From Vicinamibacterales bacterium (GTDB taxonomy: Bacteria > Acidobacteriota > Vicinamibacteria > Vicinamibacterales > UBA2999), in assembly GCA_041394705.1 (NCBI GenBank), contig JAWKHS010000005.1, positions 62,001-126,000 of the forward strand: a stretch of 64,000 nucleotides of DNA. The letters are read 5' to 3'. The notes beneath the pieces were generated by a model. The model ran no database searches. It was given only the letters and a program-made list of their open reading frames with translations, and was not told where the DNA came from. The position numbers and the translations under genes were made by a program. Positions 19,455-28,430 of the stretch are shown piece after piece (within the stretch, counting starts at the first letter, position 1; every line of letters begins with the position of its first letter).

Positions 19455-21448
19455 TTCAGCTGTCGGGACTGACCAAGCGCTTCGGTGAGCGGGTACTGCT
19501 CGACCACGTCACGTGGCACGTCGGCGACAGCGATCGCGTCGGGCTGTGCGGGCCCAACGGCGCCGGGAAGACGACCCTGCTCAAGATCCTGGCGGGACTC
19601 GAGGAGTCCGACGGCGGCCAGGTGATCCGGCCCACGGGGCTCACCGTGGGCTACCTGCCGCAGGACGGCCTGACGCACACCGGCCGGACCGTGTTCGCGG
19701 AGGCCAGCGATGCCCTCCGGCCGCTGCTCGATCTCAAGGCGGAACTCCACGACCTCGAGCACCGGATGTCGGATCCGGCGGTCCCGCCCGACCTGCACGA
19801 CACGCTGCTCGAGCGCTACAGCCACGTGCAGGAGCGCCTCCGGATGGCCGACGGCTACGCCCTCGATCAGAAGGTGGCGACGATCCTCCGCGGCCTTGGC
19901 TTCGCGCCGGAGGATTTCGAGACGCAGGCCGACCACTTGTCCGGCGGATGGCAGATGCGGCTCGCCCTGGCGAAGCTGCTGCTGCGGGCGCCGGGTCTGC
20001 TCCTGCTCGACGAGCCGACGAACCACCTCGATCTCGAGGCCCGCAACTGGCTCGAGGACTACCTGGCCCGCTATCCGCACGCCGTCATCCTCGTCTCGCA
20101 CGACCGCTTCTTCCTGGACGCGGTGGTCGGCCGCATCGCGGACCTGTCGCTGCGTACCATCACCGACTACCAGTGCAACTACTCGCAGTACCTGGTGCAG
20201 CGCGACGAGCGGCTCGCGAGGCTGCGCGACGCGAAGAAGCGCCAGGACGAGGAGATCGGGCGCGTCCAGGAGTTCATCGACCGCTTCCGCTACCAGGCCA
20301 CGAAGGCCGCGCAGGTGCAGAGCCGCATCAAGATGCTGGAGAAGGTGGAGCGCATCGAGGTGCCGCCCGAGCGCAAGCGCATCCACTTCCAGTTTCCGGC
20401 GGCCGCCAAGAGCGGGCGTACCGTGCTGGACCTGAGCCACGTCCGGAAGGCCTACGGCGACAAGATCGTGCTCGCGGACGTGACGCTGCTCGTCGAGCGC
20501 GGCGACCGCATCGCGCTCGTGGGCCCCAACGGCGCGGGCAAGTCCACGTTGATGCGGATGCTCGCCGGCGTGGAGCCGCCCGACGCCGGCACGCGCGTCG
20601 AGGGGCACCAGGTGGTGATGCAGTACTTCGCGCAGGACGAGGCGACACGACTCGATCCGGCCGCGACCGTGTACGAGACCCTGGCGTCCGGCTCGCCCAT
20701 GCACATGGTGCCGGCCATCCGCAACGTGCTCGGCGGCTTCCTGTTCTCGGGGGACGACGTCCACAAGAAGGCGGGGGTGCTCTCGGGCGGCGAGCGGACG
20801 CGGCTGGCCGTCGCGCGGATGCTGCTGCGGCCCTCGAACACGCTGGTGCTCGACGAGCCCACCAATCACCTGGATCTGGATTCGAAGGACGTCCTGCTCG
20901 ACGCCCTGATGGACTACGGCGGCACGCTCCTCTTCGTCTCCCACGACCGGTACTTCGTCGAACGCCTCGCCACGAAGGTGGTCGAGGTGGGCGCGGGCGA
21001 GGCCCGGCCCTATCCCGGGACGTACGCCGAGTTCCTCTGGAGCAAGGCCAACCAGGGCGCTCCGCCGCCGGCCGCCGCCGCCGACGCCGCCCGGCCGGCG
21101 CGGCCGCCCGACGCCGCCGGGGCGCCACGCCCCGCGGCTCCGCCCGCCGGGGCCGACGGCTATGCCGAGCGCAAGCGGGAAGCGGCCGACCGCAAGAAGC
21201 GGGAGCGGGCGATCGCTGCCTTGAGTGCCCGGATCACCGACCTCGAGACCAGAATCGCCGAGCGCGAGGCCGAGGTGAAAACGGTCGAGGCGGCCATCTC
21301 GGCCCCGGGCTTCTACGACGACCGTGAGGCCGCGGCCCCCGTCCTGGCCCGTCATCAGGCCCTCATGTGGGAAGTGGGCGACCTGCTCTCCCAGTGGGAG
21401 ATGCTGCAGACCGAAGCCGAGGAGAAGCGGACGGCACTGCAGGACTGA
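19451..21448 (+). CDS. ABC-F family ATPase (Uup/EttA-like)
   Basis: A 665-residue soluble protein with two ABC domains and no membrane segments. The first has Walker A GPNGAGKTTLLK, signature LSGGWQMRLALAKLLL and Walker B LLLDEPTNHLD. An arm/linker helix region (about 240-320) follows, then the second domain with GPNGAGKSTLMR, LSGGERTRLAVARMLL and VLDEPTNHLD. A Pro/Ala linker leads to a C-terminal coiled coil (about 570-665), as in Uup. ABC-F proteins act on the ribosome in translation quality control or antibiotic resistance. It is coupled to the HTH-receiver gene by a four-base overlap, suggesting that regulator controls or shares its use. Confidence 0.93.
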   Translation: MIQLSGLTKRFGERVLLDHVTWHVGDSDRVGLCGPNGAGKTTLLKILAGLEESDGGQVIRPTGLTVGYLPQDGLTHTGRTVFAEASDALRPLLDLKAELHDLEHRMSDPAVPPDLHDTLLERYSHVQERLRMADGYALDQKVATILRGLGFAPEDFETQADHLSGGWQMRLALAKLLLRAPGLLLLDEPTNHLDLEARNWLEDYLARYPHAVILVSHDRFFLDAVVGRIADLSLRTITDYQCNYSQYLVQRDERLARLRDAKKRQDEEIGRVQEFIDRFRYQATKAAQVQSRIKMLEKVERIEVPPERKRIHFQFPAAAKSGRTVLDLSHVRKAYGDKIVLADVTLLVERGDRIALVGPNGAGKSTLMRMLAGVEPPDAGTRVEGHQVVMQYFAQDEATRLDPAATVYETLASGSPMHMVPAIRNVLGGFLFSGDDVHKKAGVLSGGERTRLAVARMLLRPSNTLVLDEPTNHLDLDSKDVLLDALMDYGGTLLFVSHDRYFVERLATKVVEVGAGEARPYPGTYAEFLWSKANQGAPPPAAAADAARPARPPDAAGAPRPAAPPAGADGYAERKREAADRKKRERAIAALSARITDLETRIAEREAEVKTVEAAISAPGFYDDREAAAPVLARHQALMWEVGDLLSQWEMLQTEAEEKRTALQD

Positions 21449-21640
21449 CGTCCTCCGTCAGCCGGCGAGGCCCCGCGGGCGTCCGGGTGCCGGCAAACCG
21501 GCCCCAAGGCGGGTCCGGGAGACGGATTTCAGACAGTTTGGTAATTGACGTGGTCTATCTTTGACCGGTCTTCGGGCCAGGGGCCCGCACGATTACACAT
21601 TTCGTCGTCCGATTCACCGTCGAAGACGTCATTCCGGTGA

Positions 21641-21657
21641 CAGGCACGACAGTTGCG
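21641..21657 (+). promoter_or_regulatory. Predicted sigma-54 promoter of the NtrB/NtrC-like pair
   Basis: AGGCACGACAGTTGC matches the sigma-54 core TGGCACG-N4-TTGC at every fixed position except the first. GG is at 21643-21644 and GC at 21655-21656, ten bases apart. It lies 23 bases before the kinase start, in a local AT-richer region. Because the downstream pair includes a sigma-54 activator, autoregulation is likely. Confidence 0.7.
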
Positions 21658-21679
21658 TATGTCTGGCCCGGATCGACGC

Positions 21680-22879
21680 ATGTCAGCTTCCAAAGTTGCC
21701 ACGGGCCGGCGCTCCGCGAGGACCTCGGCGCCCAGCCACCGACAGGGGACCCCGCACCGGGCCCCCATCGCGGCCGCCCACTTCGTGGACGACGCCTTCT
21801 TCAGGCACCTCGTCGCCCACATGCGCAACGGGGTGCTGGCCATCGACCGGGGCGGCGCCCTGGTCCTCATCAACGACGAGGCCTGCCGCATCTTCGGCCT
21901 GCCGGCCGGTGAGGACTACCTCGGCCGGCCGTTCTCGGAGGTCTTCCACGCCCATCCAGCCGTCGTCCGGGTGCTGTCCGGTGCCTACGAACTGGCTTTC
22001 CTGCCCAACCGCGCCGAGCTCCGCCTGACCCCGTCGGACAAGGTGCTGGGCTACACGCTGTCGCTCATCAGGAACGCGCAGGGCGTGACCATCGGCGCGG
22101 CGATGTTCTTCAAGGACCTCACGCGGGTCGAACAGCTCGTGGAACGGGAGCGCCTGCGGGACCGCCTGGCGGCCCTCGGCGAGATGGCGGCCGCCGTCGC
22201 CCACGAGATCAAGAACCCGCTGGCGGGCATCGAGGTGATGGCCGGCCTCCTGCGCCGCCAGCTCCGGGACAACACCCAGGCCACGGCCCTGGTCGGCGAC
22301 ATCATCAACGAAGCGAAGATGGCCAACGCCATCGTCCAGGAGATCCTGGACTTCGTGCGCCCCGTCCGCCTCGAAATGGAGCGGACGTCGGTCGAGGCCG
22401 CGATCCACGCCGCCGTCGCGACGGCCGACTCCAAGGCGCGCCGCGGCGAGGTGGACGTCCAGCTGCAGATCGAGGAGGAGCTGCCCCTCATCGACGCCGA
22501 CCGGACGCAACTCGTCCAGGTGTTCTCGAACCTGCTCGCCAACGCCTACGAGGCCCTCGGCGGCGCCGGACGGGTGTCCATCGCCGCGCGGCTCGTGACG
22601 CGCGAGGAGGAGGGGGCCCTGCAGCTCGACGGCATCCACCCGATTCCCACGGTGGTGGTCGAGGTGACCGACAACGGGCCGGGCGTGCCCTCGGAAATCG
22701 CCGACAAGATTTTCAGCGCCTTCTTCACGACCAAGGCGCAGGGCTCGGGACTGGGCCTGGCCATCGTCCGCAAGATCGTGGACGCGCACGACGGCCGCAT
22801 CGACCTGAGCAGCCGGCCGGACGCCGGCACGAGATTCCGCGTCACGCTCCCCGTGAACGGCGACGCCCGCGTCTGGTAG
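21680..22879 (+). CDS. NtrB-like sensor histidine kinase (PAS-HisKA-HATPase)
   Basis: A 399-residue soluble kinase from the ATG at 21680, downstream of the predicted transcription start. A PAS domain (about 35-150; MRNGVLAIDRGGALVLIND) precedes the HisKA dimerisation helices with the phospho-acceptor His175 in AAAVAHEIKNPLAGIE. A complete ATPase domain follows: N box LVQVFSNLLANAYEAL, G1 VTDNGPGVP and G2 GSGLGLAIVRKI. There are no membrane helices, so it senses a cytoplasmic cue. It is followed nine bases later by the response regulator gene, its certain partner. Upstream in-frame starts at 21653 and 21659 are possible but overlap the promoter. Confidence 0.92.
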   Translation: MSASKVATGRRSARTSAPSHRQGTPHRAPIAAAHFVDDAFFRHLVAHMRNGVLAIDRGGALVLINDEACRIFGLPAGEDYLGRPFSEVFHAHPAVVRVLSGAYELAFLPNRAELRLTPSDKVLGYTLSLIRNAQGVTIGAAMFFKDLTRVEQLVERERLRDRLAALGEMAAAVAHEIKNPLAGIEVMAGLLRRQLRDNTQATALVGDIINEAKMANAIVQEILDFVRPVRLEMERTSVEAAIHAAVATADSKARRGEVDVQLQIEEELPLIDADRTQLVQVFSNLLANAYEALGGAGRVSIAARLVTREEEGALQLDGIHPIPTVVVEVTDNGPGVPSEIADKIFSAFFTTKAQGSGLGLAIVRKIVDAHDGRIDLSSRPDAGTRFRVTLPVNGDARVW

Positions 22880-22888
22880 GAGCCTGCA

Positions 22889-24289
22889 ATGAGCCGAATA
22901 CTGGTGGCCGACGATCACGACGCGCTGAGGCGGGGGCTGGCCCTGGCCCTGCGCACGGCCGGACACGACGTGGAGGAGGCGCCGAACGGCAACGCCGCCA
23001 TCGAGCGCCTGCACAACAGCTACTTCGACGTGGTGGTCAGCGACCTCCGGATGGGGGGCTCCGACGGGCTCGACGTCCTCCGCACCACGCGCACCACCCA
23101 CCCCACGTCCTCGGTCATCCTCATGACGGCGTTCGGCTCGGTCTCGACCGCCGTCGAGGCCATGAAGAACGGCGCGTTCGACTACGTCCAGAAGCCGTTC
23201 GAGATCGAGGAGATGGAGGTGAAGGTCGAGAAGGCGCTGGAACTGAAGCGCCTCCGCCACGAGCTCGACTACCTGCGCCACGAGCAGCAGGAGAACTACG
23301 ACTTCGACAAGATCATCGGCGGCAGCGACAGCCTGCAGCGCGTGCTCGGCGTCGTCCGGAAGGTGGCCAAGAGCAACTCGACGGTGCTCATCCGCGGCGA
23401 GACGGGCACCGGCAAGGAGCTCATCGCGGGCGCCATCCATCACAACTCGCTGCGCGCCGGCCGGAACTTCGTCAAGGTGAACTGCGCGGCGCTGCAGGAG
23501 AACCTGCTCGAATCCGAGCTCTTCGGGCACGAGAAGGGGGCGTTCACGGGCGCCGACCGCCAGCGCATCGGCCGCTTCGAGCAGGCCGACGGCGGCACGC
23601 TCTTCCTCGACGAGATCGGCGACATGAGCCCGTCCACGCAGGCCAAGATCCTGCGCGTGCTCCAGGAGCACGAGTTCGAACGCCTCGGCGGCACGCGCAC
23701 CCTGAAAGTCGACGTGCGGCTCATCGCGGCCACCAACCGCGACCTCCCGACGATGGTCGCCGACGGGATGTTCCGGGAGGACCTCTACTACCGGCTGAAC
23801 GTCGTCACCGTGGAGACGCCGCCGCTGCGCGAGCGCAAGGAGGACATCCTCCCGCTGGCGATGCACTTCATTCGCCGCTTCTCGCAGGAGCTCAAGAAGA
23901 AGCTCGACGGCGTGCACCCCGAGGCGCAGAAGATGCTCACGCGCTACAACTGGCCCGGGAACATCCGCGAGCTCGAGAACGCCATCGAGCGCGCGGCGCT
24001 GCTGGCCGAGGCGCACCAGATCACGCCCGAGGATCTCAGGCTCGGCGACCAGGCGCCGACGCCGGGAACGAAGGAGCCCGTGTCGGTCGTGCGGATTCCC
24101 CCGAGCGGCGTGCCGCTCGAGCAGATCGAGCGCCAGGCCCTGGTCGAGGCGCTCCGGATGGCGAACTGGGTGCAGAAGGACGCCGCGGAACTCCTGTCGA
24201 TCAGCCCGCGCGTCATGAACTACAAGATCAAGACGCTGAACATCGAGCTGCCTCGGCGCCGCGCCATCCCGCACGGCGACGTGGCCTGA
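22889..24289 (+). CDS. NtrC-family sigma-54-dependent response regulator
   Basis: A 466-residue three-domain activator. The receiver (1-120) has the phosphorylation site Asp52 in DVVVSDLRMGG, where Gly-Gly replaces the more usual Pro-Gly. The AAA+ domain (about 140-380) has Walker A GETGTGKE, the sigma-54 contact loop GAFTGA (ELFGHEKGAFTGADRQR), Walker B GGTLFLDEIGDM and the R-finger region REDLYYRLNVV. The C-terminal Fis-type HTH (about 415-466) includes VQKDAAELLSISPRVMNYKI. AGGAG lies about seven bases ahead of the ATG. It should open sigma-54 promoters, probably including the one ahead of its own operon. Confidence 0.95.
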   Translation: MSRILVADDHDALRRGLALALRTAGHDVEEAPNGNAAIERLHNSYFDVVVSDLRMGGSDGLDVLRTTRTTHPTSSVILMTAFGSVSTAVEAMKNGAFDYVQKPFEIEEMEVKVEKALELKRLRHELDYLRHEQQENYDFDKIIGGSDSLQRVLGVVRKVAKSNSTVLIRGETGTGKELIAGAIHHNSLRAGRNFVKVNCAALQENLLESELFGHEKGAFTGADRQRIGRFEQADGGTLFLDEIGDMSPSTQAKILRVLQEHEFERLGGTRTLKVDVRLIAATNRDLPTMVADGMFREDLYYRLNVVTVETPPLRERKEDILPLAMHFIRRFSQELKKKLDGVHPEAQKMLTRYNWPGNIRELENAIERAALLAEAHQITPEDLRLGDQAPTPGTKEPVSVVRIPPSGVPLEQIERQALVEALRMANWVQKDAAELLSISPRVMNYKIKTLNIELPRRRAIPHGDVA

Positions 24290-24300
24290 CGCCGCCGGCA

Positions 24301-24331
24301 GCGCGGCGGTCTCGTGGGCGGACCGCCGCGC
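24301..24331. terminator. Hairpin between the convergent NtrC and VWA genes
   Basis: A perfect 11-bp stem (gcgcggcggtc / gaccgccgcgc) with a nine-base loop fills most of the 46-base gap between two converging genes. No T-tract follows on either strand. It probably acts as a bidirectional terminator or transcription block. Confidence 0.5.
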
Positions 24332-24335
24332 CGCC

Positions 24336-25409
24336 TCACCCGAGCACGCGGGCGACGACGGCCAGGGTGAGCGCCGCCAGGCCCACCTGCAGCCAGGCCT
24401 CGGCACGCGTCCGCGTGAACAGGACCGCCAGCGCGGGCAGGATCGCCGCGAGCGCGAGGTAGCGCGGGTACAGCTCCACCACCGCCGGCGCGGCGTCCCG
24501 GGGGGGGGCCAGGCGCCGGCCCGCGTCCACGATCCGGTTGGCGATCGCGTGGTCGTCCTCGCGGTCCAGCTCGAAGTACTGCCCGCGTCCGGTCTCGGCG
24601 ATGCGCTGCAGGGACGCGCGGTTCAGCCGCGAGATCGCGTGCGGGGCCGGCTCCTCGGTGATGGGGACGTGGACCTCGGGGAGCCAGTCCCCTGCCAGCG
24701 TCCCCACGCCCACGACGAAGATCGGCACGCGGGCCTGGCGCGCCCGGTCGATGGCGCGCGCGACCTGCCCGTTCCAGGCTTCGCCGTCGGACAGCAGGAC
24801 GAAGATCCGGGCATTCGGCGAGACGCCGTTCAGCTCCTGGTCCTTGTCGAGGATGCGCAGACCCCACAGCACGGCCTGCTCGAGGTTCGTGTCCCACGTG
24901 GTGTCGGCCTCGAGCGGGAACGGCGGGCGCGCGTGCAGGTGATCCAGGAAGAAGAAGAGCGTGTTCGGATCACGCGTCAGCCGGATCTGCGGCGTGGCGA
25001 CGTGCGCGAAGACCGCGAGGGACACGCGGTCGTCCTGCCAGCTCAGGGCATCGCCGAGCGCGCGGACCCACGTCATGGAGCGCTGCCAGCGGCTCCCGCC
25101 CACGTCGGTGACGTGCATCGACGCCGACCCGTCCTGCAGGACGACGACGTCCACGCCGGCGCGCGCCGTCGTGGTGGCCGTACCGCGCGGCAGCGACGCG
25201 GCGACGATGGCGCTGGCCGCCGCGACCAGGAGCAGCAGCCACCCGGCGAAGGGCCCGAGCACGCCGTGGCGTTCGCGCCCGGGCAGGACGCGCCGCCGGG
25301 CCAGCTCACGGACGTCTGCCGCCCGCCGCAGGACGCGCCAGGCCCACAGGCCCGCCAGGAGCGCGGGCACGGCGAGCAGCCAGAGCGCGGCGGGCGCGCC
25401 GAAGGTCAC
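24336..25409 (-). CDS. VWA-domain membrane protein (BatA/BatB-like)
   Basis: A 357-residue protein. Two N-terminal membrane helices (about 8-25 and 55-72) precede a von Willebrand factor A domain (about 85-290) with the metal site DGSASM, a threonine loop and IFVLLSDGEAW. A final pair of helices (about 315-355) closes the chain. BatA/BatB proteins form part of the Bat membrane complex linked to stress or oxygen tolerance and envelope maintenance, working with MoxR. It is the last gene of the minus-strand operon. A run of nine G (24500-24508) lies within the coding region and could slip. Confidence 0.88.
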   Translation of the reverse strand: MTFGAPAALWLLAVPALLAGLWAWRVLRRAADVRELARRRVLPGRERHGVLGPFAGWLLLLVAAASAIVAASLPRGTATTTARAGVDVVVLQDGSASMHVTDVGGSRWQRSMTWVRALGDALSWQDDRVSLAVFAHVATPQIRLTRDPNTLFFFLDHLHARPPFPLEADTTWDTNLEQAVLWGLRILDKDQELNGVSPNARIFVLLSDGEAWNGQVARAIDRARQARVPIFVVGVGTLAGDWLPEVHVPITEEPAPHAISRLNRASLQRIAETGRGQYFELDREDDHAIANRIVDAGRRLAPPRDAAPAVVELYPRYLALAAILPALAVLFTRTRAEAWLQVGLAALTLAVVARVLG

Positions 25410-25413
25410 GGTC

Positions 25414-26100
25414 CTACCCCTTGCGCTTGATGGTCGTGCCGGGCGCGGCCTCCGGCTGGGCCTCGCGGTCGCCGAAGTCCATCGGCGCGATCGTCTCGAA
25501 GCCCTCGCCCTTGGCTTCGGGGGGTGGTGCGCCGGGCAGGCCGTGGATCGTGTGGCCGGGCACCGGTGGCTGCAGCCCGATCATCACCGGCGCCGCGCGC
25601 CCAGGCGGCACGGGCCGCATGCGCGCCACGATGTCGCGGGCGCGCGCGACGAACTCGTAGTTCCAGGCCGCGTCGCTCGAGGCCGGATCCAGCTTGAGGA
25701 CGTTGGCGTAGGTCTCGAGCACGCCGTCGAGCTGCTTGGCGGCGACGGCGCCGACTTCGCCCGTCTGGCGGGCGACGCGGAAGGCGGCGTTCGCGGCCGT
25801 CAGCATGACGGCCGGATTCGGGTCGGCCCCGCTGGCGCGCACGAGGTCCTCGTAGCGCGACAGCCAGTAGTCGGCGGTGGCCCGCTGCGCGTCGGCCACG
25901 GCCGTGGACGGGCGGAGCGAGGCCGGGAGCCATGCCGACACGCGCGAAGGGGGCGGCGCCGGCGGCACGTCGTTGCCGAGGGCCACGAGCTGATACCAGG
26001 CGTCGGCCGTCGCCTCGAGGCGGGTCGCCTCGCCCCAGGCATACAGGGCCCCCGCCACGAGGAGGGCGGCCACGAGGAGTCGTCCGAAGAAGGTCGGCAT
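25414..26100 (-). CDS. Membrane-anchored helical protein in the Bat operon, function unknown
   Basis: A 228-residue protein. One N-terminal membrane helix (FFGRLLVAALLVAGALYAWG) is followed by a helical region like degenerate tetratricopeptide repeats (about 65-165; TADYWLSRYEDLVRASG, AWNYEFVARARDIVAR) and a Pro/Gly-rich charged tail. Bat operons commonly contain a TPR protein (BatC/BatE), and the position between two VWA genes fits that role. I cannot match it to a named family by eye. The spacing to the next gene is four bases. Confidence 0.75.
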   Translation of the reverse strand: MPTFFGRLLVAALLVAGALYAWGEATRLEATADAWYQLVALGNDVPPAPPPSRVSAWLPASLRPSTAVADAQRATADYWLSRYEDLVRASGADPNPAVMLTAANAAFRVARQTGEVGAVAAKQLDGVLETYANVLKLDPASSDAAWNYEFVARARDIVARMRPVPPGRAAPVMIGLQPPVPGHTIHGLPGAPPPEAKGEGFETIAPMDFGDREAQPEAAPGTTIKRKG

Positions 26101-26118
26101 AGGCGCGTCGTCCTGTAC

Positions 26119-27213
26119 TCACGGAAACGAGGAGAACACGGGCAGCCCGAGACGCAGGGCAGCGGCCAGCAGCCAGCAGCCTGCCGCCCCCATCGCGAAT
26201 ACGGCGAAGCGCGGCTCTCGGCTGGTGTACTGCGTGGTCTGGATCGCGCCCACGGCGGCGCGGTCGATGTCGCCGACGGCCTGCAGCAGGCTGCGCTCGT
26301 CGCGCGCGACGTAGTAGCGGCCGCCCGTCTTCTCGACCGCCGCCTGCCACTTCGCGTCGGGAATGCCGTCGCCGAACGCCTTGCCGTAGTTCGTGCGCAC
26401 GAAGTACAGCGGGATCTTGTTGTCCACCGCCGACTTGAGGATGTCGTCCAGGCTGCGCCCGTTCACGAGCGACGTCGTGTCCTCGCCGTCGGTGAAGATC
26501 ACCATGAGGTTCCCCGACGCCTCGAGGAACTGGAACGCCTTGAAGATCTCGATGCTCTGGTCCAGGGCGCTGGCGATCACGGTGCCCGGATCCGGGAACA
26601 TCGAGAACTCCACGGGATCGCCGATGAGGCTGATGCTCAGGAGCAGGTTGTCGTAGTCGCTGGTGAACGGCGTGATCACGTACGCCCGATCGCCGAACTC
26701 GATGAGCGCCATCAGGTCGCGGTACCGTCCGGCCCGACGCAGCTCGACGAAGCGCTTCGCGGCCTCCACCGTGGTGAAGAACGCCGGCTCGGTCGCGCTC
26801 CGGGTATTCAATGTCTCGGCCGTGAACCACGACGTCATGCTGTCGGACGCGTCGATCATCAGCGCGATGCGGCGGCCCGGATAGGTCACGGTGCCGGTGG
26901 TGAGCGCCGAGTACGGATCGGCCAGCGCCAGGAGGGCCAGCGGCACGCCGAGGCCCGCCAGGACGAGCGGTGCGTGGCGCACCCAGGCGAGGCGCGAGGC
27001 GCGGACGCGCAGGACCGCCGGCACCGCCACCGCGTCCCGCCAGGGGCGAACGCCGCGCGCCAGGCGCCAGGCCACGACGACGAGCGCCAGCCCGACCAGG
27101 GCGCCGGCGGCGAGCAGGGGCTCTTCGCGGTAGGCGAACTGGACCCCATCGCCGACGGCCCGCCAGTCGCCGAGGAGTCGCGCCGCGAAGGCCCGCAGCG
27201 GCTCGACACTCAT
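26119..27213 (-). CDS. VWA-domain membrane protein (BatA-like), upstream copy
   Basis: A 364-residue protein with two N-terminal helices (about 35-52 and 78-95) and a VWA domain whose metal site is LMIDASDSMTSW. The domain continues with MALIEFGDRAYVITPF and LMVIFTDGEDTTSL, and a C-terminal helix (about 340-358) ends the chain. The domain order matches BatA-like proteins. The start overlaps the stop of the BatD-like gene (TGATG). It differs clearly from the second VWA protein of the operon, as expected for a BatA/BatB pair that assembles together. Confidence 0.9.
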   Translation of the reverse strand: MSVEPLRAFAARLLGDWRAVGDGVQFAYREEPLLAAGALVGLALVVVAWRLARGVRPWRDAVAVPAVLRVRASRLAWVRHAPLVLAGLGVPLALLALADPYSALTTGTVTYPGRRIALMIDASDSMTSWFTAETLNTRSATEPAFFTTVEAAKRFVELRRAGRYRDLMALIEFGDRAYVITPFTSDYDNLLLSISLIGDPVEFSMFPDPGTVIASALDQSIEIFKAFQFLEASGNLMVIFTDGEDTTSLVNGRSLDDILKSAVDNKIPLYFVRTNYGKAFGDGIPDAKWQAAVEKTGGRYYVARDERSLLQAVGDIDRAAVGAIQTTQYTSREPRFAVFAMGAAGCWLLAAALRLGLPVFSSFP

Positions 27214-28430
27214 CAGAACTCCAGCGTGGGTGTGCCCGCGGCGTCCGTCCGGCGCCAGGGGCGCCAGGCGAGCAGCCGCTCCCGGGCCGTGTCGCGCGCC
27301 ACGTCGCGGACGGCGCGGACCGCCTCGTCGACGCCGGCGGCCGGCGCGTCCCCCGCGGCCTCCCGCGTGAACTGCGCCCGCGCCAGGATGTCCAGCGCGT
27401 CGCGGAGCCGTTCGAGCGAGGCCCGCTCGCCAGCGCCGGCGCCGGGCCCCAGTGCGTCGATCGCGCGAGCGACGTCGCCCGCGGTGGCCGACGCCGTGAC
27501 GGCGCTTCGTGACCGCCGGAGTCCGTGCTGCATGACGAGGCGTCCCTCCGGGGCGGCCTCGCCGCGCGAGAGACGCCGCTGCCGGACGCCGCGGCCGAGG
27601 CGAGCGCCCGCCACGAGCCGGGCGGTCGCGTGCGCGTCCCTGACCGCCTCGGCCGGCCAGCCGCCCGCCGCCGCGCGCGCCAGCTGGTCGAGGTGCGCGG
27701 CCGCCCAGAGCAGGACGGCCCGGTCCGAGGCGAGCCCGGGCGTGCCCACGCGGGCCCGCCGCACCCGGCCGGCCACCGGGACCAGCGCCGCGACGACGGT
27801 CACGCCGGCCAGCGCGGCCAGGACGGTGCCCGTCGTGCGATACGCATCCGCCCGGAACCGGAGGGCCGCGATCTCGCCGAGGCTCGCCGCCGATCCGTCG
27901 CGGATGTCCGAGGCTTCGCCCGGCACCTGGCCGACGATCCGGATCGGCGTCTGCGGCATGAGCTGTGTCAGGTCGCGGCCCGCCATCGCGGTGCCGCCTC
28001 CCATGCGGCTCTCCACCCGGTACGGGATGAGGAGCGGCGGCAGGCGGACGTCGCGGCCGATGGCGGTCGGCTCGAGCATCCGGAGCTGGTAGACGTACTG
28101 GAAGATACGGCGCGAGCCGGCCCGGATGTCGGCCGGGTGCGTGCCGCCGACGATCTCCCACGGCGCCATCTGCACGGCCGCCACGGTCAGGCGGGTCTCG
28201 TCGGGCACGGCCCGGGCGGCCTCGCTCTCGAGCGCCGAGCACGTCAGGATCACGTCGACGACCTCGCCGATGTGGATGGCGCCCTTCGAGGCGCGCCACC
28301 AGCACTGCAGCGGCACCTCCCGCCCGGGATCCGGGGCCGCGGCCCCGGCGGGCCGTGTCTGGGCGCCAGCCGCGGCCGCGGACACCAGGAGGGCCAGCAC
28401 GGCGCCGATCGGGAGACTCCGGCCCGTCAT
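27213..28430 (-). CDS. BatD-like membrane protein of the Bat operon
   Basis: A 405-residue protein. A signal peptide (LPIGAVLALLVSAAAAGAQ) leads to a periplasmic beta-domain of about 180 residues (PLQCWWRASKGAIHIGEVVD, RIFQYVYQLRMLEPTAIG). A membrane helix follows at about 222-242 (VLAALAGVTVVAALVPVAG), then a cytoplasmic helical part. The layout and the place between DUF58 and VWA genes match BatD-type oxygen-tolerance proteins, although sequence similarity by eye is weak. The ATG overlaps the DUF58 stop by four bases. Confidence 0.72.
   Translation of the reverse strand: MTGRSLPIGAVLALLVSAAAAGAQTRPAGAAAPDPGREVPLQCWWRASKGAIHIGEVVDVILTCSALESEAARAVPDETRLTVAAVQMAPWEIVGGTHPADIRAGSRRIFQYVYQLRMLEPTAIGRDVRLPPLLIPYRVESRMGGGTAMAGRDLTQLMPQTPIRIVGQVPGEASDIRDGSAASLGEIAALRFRADAYRTTGTVLAALAGVTVVAALVPVAGRVRRARVGTPGLASDRAVLLWAAAHLDQLARAAAGGWPAEAVRDAHATARLVAGARLGRGVRQRRLSRGEAAPEGRLVMQHGLRRSRSAVTASATAGDVARAIDALGPGAGAGERASLERLRDALDILARAQFTREAAGDAPAAGVDEAVRAVRDVARDTARERLLAWRPWRRTDAAGTPTLEF

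Noticed and set aside
21683..24406. A 907-codon minus-strand frame opposite the NtrB/NtrC genes
   Set aside because: It is antisense to two complete signalling proteins with intact catalytic motifs and is a GC-driven shadow.
24961..28092. A 1043-codon plus-strand frame opposite the Bat operon
   Set aside because: The minus strand has six overlapping genes with recognisable domains. The plus-strand product has shadow composition and no domain.
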